Positions 14,109-15,778 of a DNA stretch of 15,778 bases are shown here, piece by piece. A program made the position numbers and the translations under genes. The DNA is from an uncultured Flavobacteriales bacterium (lineage in GTDB: Bacteria > Bacteroidota > Bacteroidia > Flavobacteriales > Crocinitomicaceae), in assembly GCA_946478775.1 (NCBI GenBank), contig CAMLDR010000095.1:1-15778 (forward strand), in the 5' to 3' direction. The notes under the pieces are model-generated. The model was not told the origin of the DNA, did no database searches, and worked only from the letters and a program-made list of their open reading frames with translations. The first letter of the stretch is position 1. The number at the start of each line of letters is the position of its first letter.

Positions 14109-15778
14109 TTAAATGGTAAACACACCACTTTTCTTACGTAGGATTCCGTCCGGCCCTTTAACTTGCGTCATAAAGCTGATACTGGATCCTGGTTTTGCTT
14201 GTCTCATTAAGCTGATTCCATCCGCGTTTAACTGGTTTCCTGATCCTTTAGCAGGACGAGGAGCACCGGCAACGTTCAATTCCCATGATTGAACAACGAA
14301 TTCAGCTTTCAAAGGGCTATCCGAGTAACGTGCAAATAAACGTGTTTCTGCTTTAGAAGCTTTACCACCGTCTTCAACTGCTCCGAAGAACAAAGATGGA
14401 GGAGGTAAGTTCATTACACGGAAAGTAAATGTTCCCAATGAAACCGTTTTGTTTGTTACCGAGTTTTTACCGGAGATAGAGATTGTAGCTGTTCTTCCAG
14501 CTCCGCTCACACGACCGATATAACCGTTACCTGATTTTGTCAAAGAAACACCGTTACCGTTCAGGATAGTCTGATCGTAACCAGAAGCAACACCTTCAAC
14601 AATATTGTTATATCCTTTATACAATACATTCAATTCAGGAAGAGAAACAGTTCCCTGCGGCTTCATGATCTTAATTGTATGCGTCCAGTTCTCAGTTTTC
14701 TTAACTCCTGATTTGTTCTTGATCGATACAGTACCGCTCAATACCATTTCAGCACCTCCGGCAACTTTTGTTTTTATAGTACCCTGACCACCAGCAATCT
14801 CGATAGCTCCATTATTGGAAGTTACCTCTGGTTGGTTATCCGAGTCAAATGCTGCCATCATTACTTTCAACTCTACTTCATCACCTGTGTTAGCAATCGG
14901 AGGTCCGTAAGCCAAAGGCATGATTTTATTGAATGAGTATTCTCCTGTAGACACTTTAGATTTCAAGTGAGCAAGCGCATAAGCACGAGCAGACAAAACA
15001 TCCTGTTGCATCGAAGTTAAAGATGCAACTGCCGCTACTAACGGAGAGTGATCAAATGTAGCTCCGATCCAGTGAACACCTTCCATATCGTGAACTTTCA
15101 TTCTTTCAGGCTTCGTCAAGTTAATGTACAAGTCCGTTAAAGCCTGGTCATCATCCATGTGATTCACATTGCTTTTCTTCACCATATCAGAAACCTGCTT
15201 CACCAAGTCCGCATTGCTCTTATACGTATTGATCGGTTTCACATTAATGGAGTATGATTTACCTCCTTCTTTGTAAGAACCTACCGTTTTCAGGATATCC
15301 GCGCGGAATTTGATTAAATCATCCCACAACTGTTTTCCTTTTCCAGTTGGAGTTTTAATATCTTCTCCTACGATTTCGTGCATTGGAACATCGTATTGAT
15401 CCTTTGCCTGAACAGCCATCAGGTTCATACGAATAGGCTTACAATTCGCCCCTTTTTCCCAAAGGATTGTATTCTCGTCGTCCTTTTTGTATTCCTTTAC
15501 AGCTTCACCGGATTTCTCTAAGATCTCAAGTTTAATCTCATCAATATTTTTAAGCAACTTATCGGATATCTTGTTTACTTCATCCATTTGCTTTAAAATC
15601 TTCTGCAACTTTTCTCTCTTAGCAGCATTTTCAGCATTCTTAGGAGTTGTATTCAGCTCACTATTTACATCACTAGTGAAACCTTCTCCACGCTCAAACT
15701 GAGCGATGTTTGCTTTTTGTATATTTTCTTCAATTGCGACAAAAGCGTCGAGAATCTGCTTTGATACGTTCAACGCCA
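14109..15778 (-). CDS. gldM: GldM, canonical copy, truncated by the right window edge
   Basis: The visible part is about 556 codons. The first ones, ALNVSKQILDAFVAIEEN, correspond to the end of the membrane helix, so only about 22-25 N-terminal residues lie outside. A helical periplasmic region (to about 220) with MNLMAVQAKDQYDVPMHE is followed by Ig-like domains with the shared block VSIKNKSG, ENWTHTIKIMKPQGTVSLP and LYKGYNNIVEGVASGYDQ, and the end RKKSGVFTI. It couples the GldL motor in the inner membrane to the GldK/GldN ring in the periplasm. It is followed directly by gldN, the canonical gldL-M-N order, so gldK and gldL are expected just beyond 15778. There is no internal stop or frameshift. 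Confidence 0.96.
   Translation of the reverse strand, partial: ALNVSKQILDAFVAIEENIQKANIAQFERGEGFTSDVNSELNTTPKNAENAAKREKLQKILKQMDEVNKISDKLLKNIDEIKLEILEKSGEAVKEYKKDDENTILWEKGANCKPIRMNLMAVQAKDQYDVPMHEIVGEDIKTPTGKGKQLWDDLIKFRADILKTVGSYKEGGKSYSINVKPINTYKSNADLVKQVSDMVKKSNVNHMDDDQALTDLYINLTKPERMKVHDMEGVHWIGATFDHSPLVAAVASLTSMQQDVLSARAYALAHLKSKVSTGEYSFNKIMPLAYGPPIANTGDEVELKVMMAAFDSDNQPEVTSNNGAIEIAGGQGTIKTKVAGGAEMVLSGTVSIKNKSGVKKTENWTHTIKIMKPQGTVSLPELNVLYKGYNNIVEGVASGYDQTILNGNGVSLTKSGNGYIGRVSGAGRTATISISGKNSVTNKTVSLGTFTFRVMNLPPPSLFFGAVEDGGKASKAETRLFARYSDSPLKAEFVVQSWELNVAGAPRPAKGSGNQLNADGISLMRQAKPGSSISFMTQVKGPDGILRKKSGVFTI

Overview
This is a 15.8-kb chromosomal stretch from a member of the Bacteroidota, most likely a flavobacterial lineage of the Crocinitomicaceae/Fluviicola kind (lineage is inference). 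The evidence is two copies each of gldM and gldN, the core genes of the type IX secretion / gliding motility machine that occurs only in this phylum; a Bacteroidota-style TrmB; promoter half-sites of the form TAnnTTTG; and the near absence of Shine-Dalgarno sequences. Codon use is moderate in GC, and no phage, transposase, tRNA, rRNA or CRISPR array is visible.

Layout, left to right. (1) 1-1114, plus strand: the last codons of an OmpR-type response regulator overlap (GTGA) a short two-membrane-segment histidine kinase. (2) 1115-4211, minus strand: a Kup potassium transporter is followed after 3 nt by a GT-B glycosyltransferase. The 3' end of that gene is tandemly duplicated (two units of about 157-160 bp, 1152-1468), and its C-terminus looks truncated and replaced. 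(3) 4323-5003, plus strand: trmB (tRNA m7G46 methyltransferase), divergent from kup. It ends in a nested pair of inverted repeats. (4) 5114-9925, minus strand: an ABC-F ATPase coupled (TAAGATG) to a DUF2797 protein, then clpP and clpX. clpP and clpX are separated by a good intrinsic terminator. (5) 10058-15778, minus strand: a type IX secretion cluster in the order gldM - gldN - gldN2 - gldM2, with gldK and gldL expected beyond the right edge.

How they work together. GldM is an inner-membrane motor-associated protein whose periplasmic part reaches the GldK/GldN ring. gldM and gldN (13071-15778) form the canonical operon pair. A second pair follows in reversed order and is cut into single-gene units: gldN2 is bounded on both sides by hairpin terminators, and gldM2 has its own terminator. 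gldN2 resembles the gldO situation of Flavobacterium johnsoniae (a gldN paralogue immediately after gldN). Here, however, it carries one in-frame TGA exactly where gldN has a Trp codon, with the remaining 81 codons intact, and a palindrome-rich in-frame insertion of about 54-57 bp in its signal-peptide coding region. gldM2 is intact.

The best candidates for something undescribed are (a) the mirrored second gldN/gldM set with its single nonsense codon, (b) the palindromic element inside a signal peptide, and (c) the tandem 3'-end duplication of the glycosyltransferase. In (c) the two copies differ mostly at synonymous positions, and only one carries a strong hairpin, at a spot where the two copies differ.
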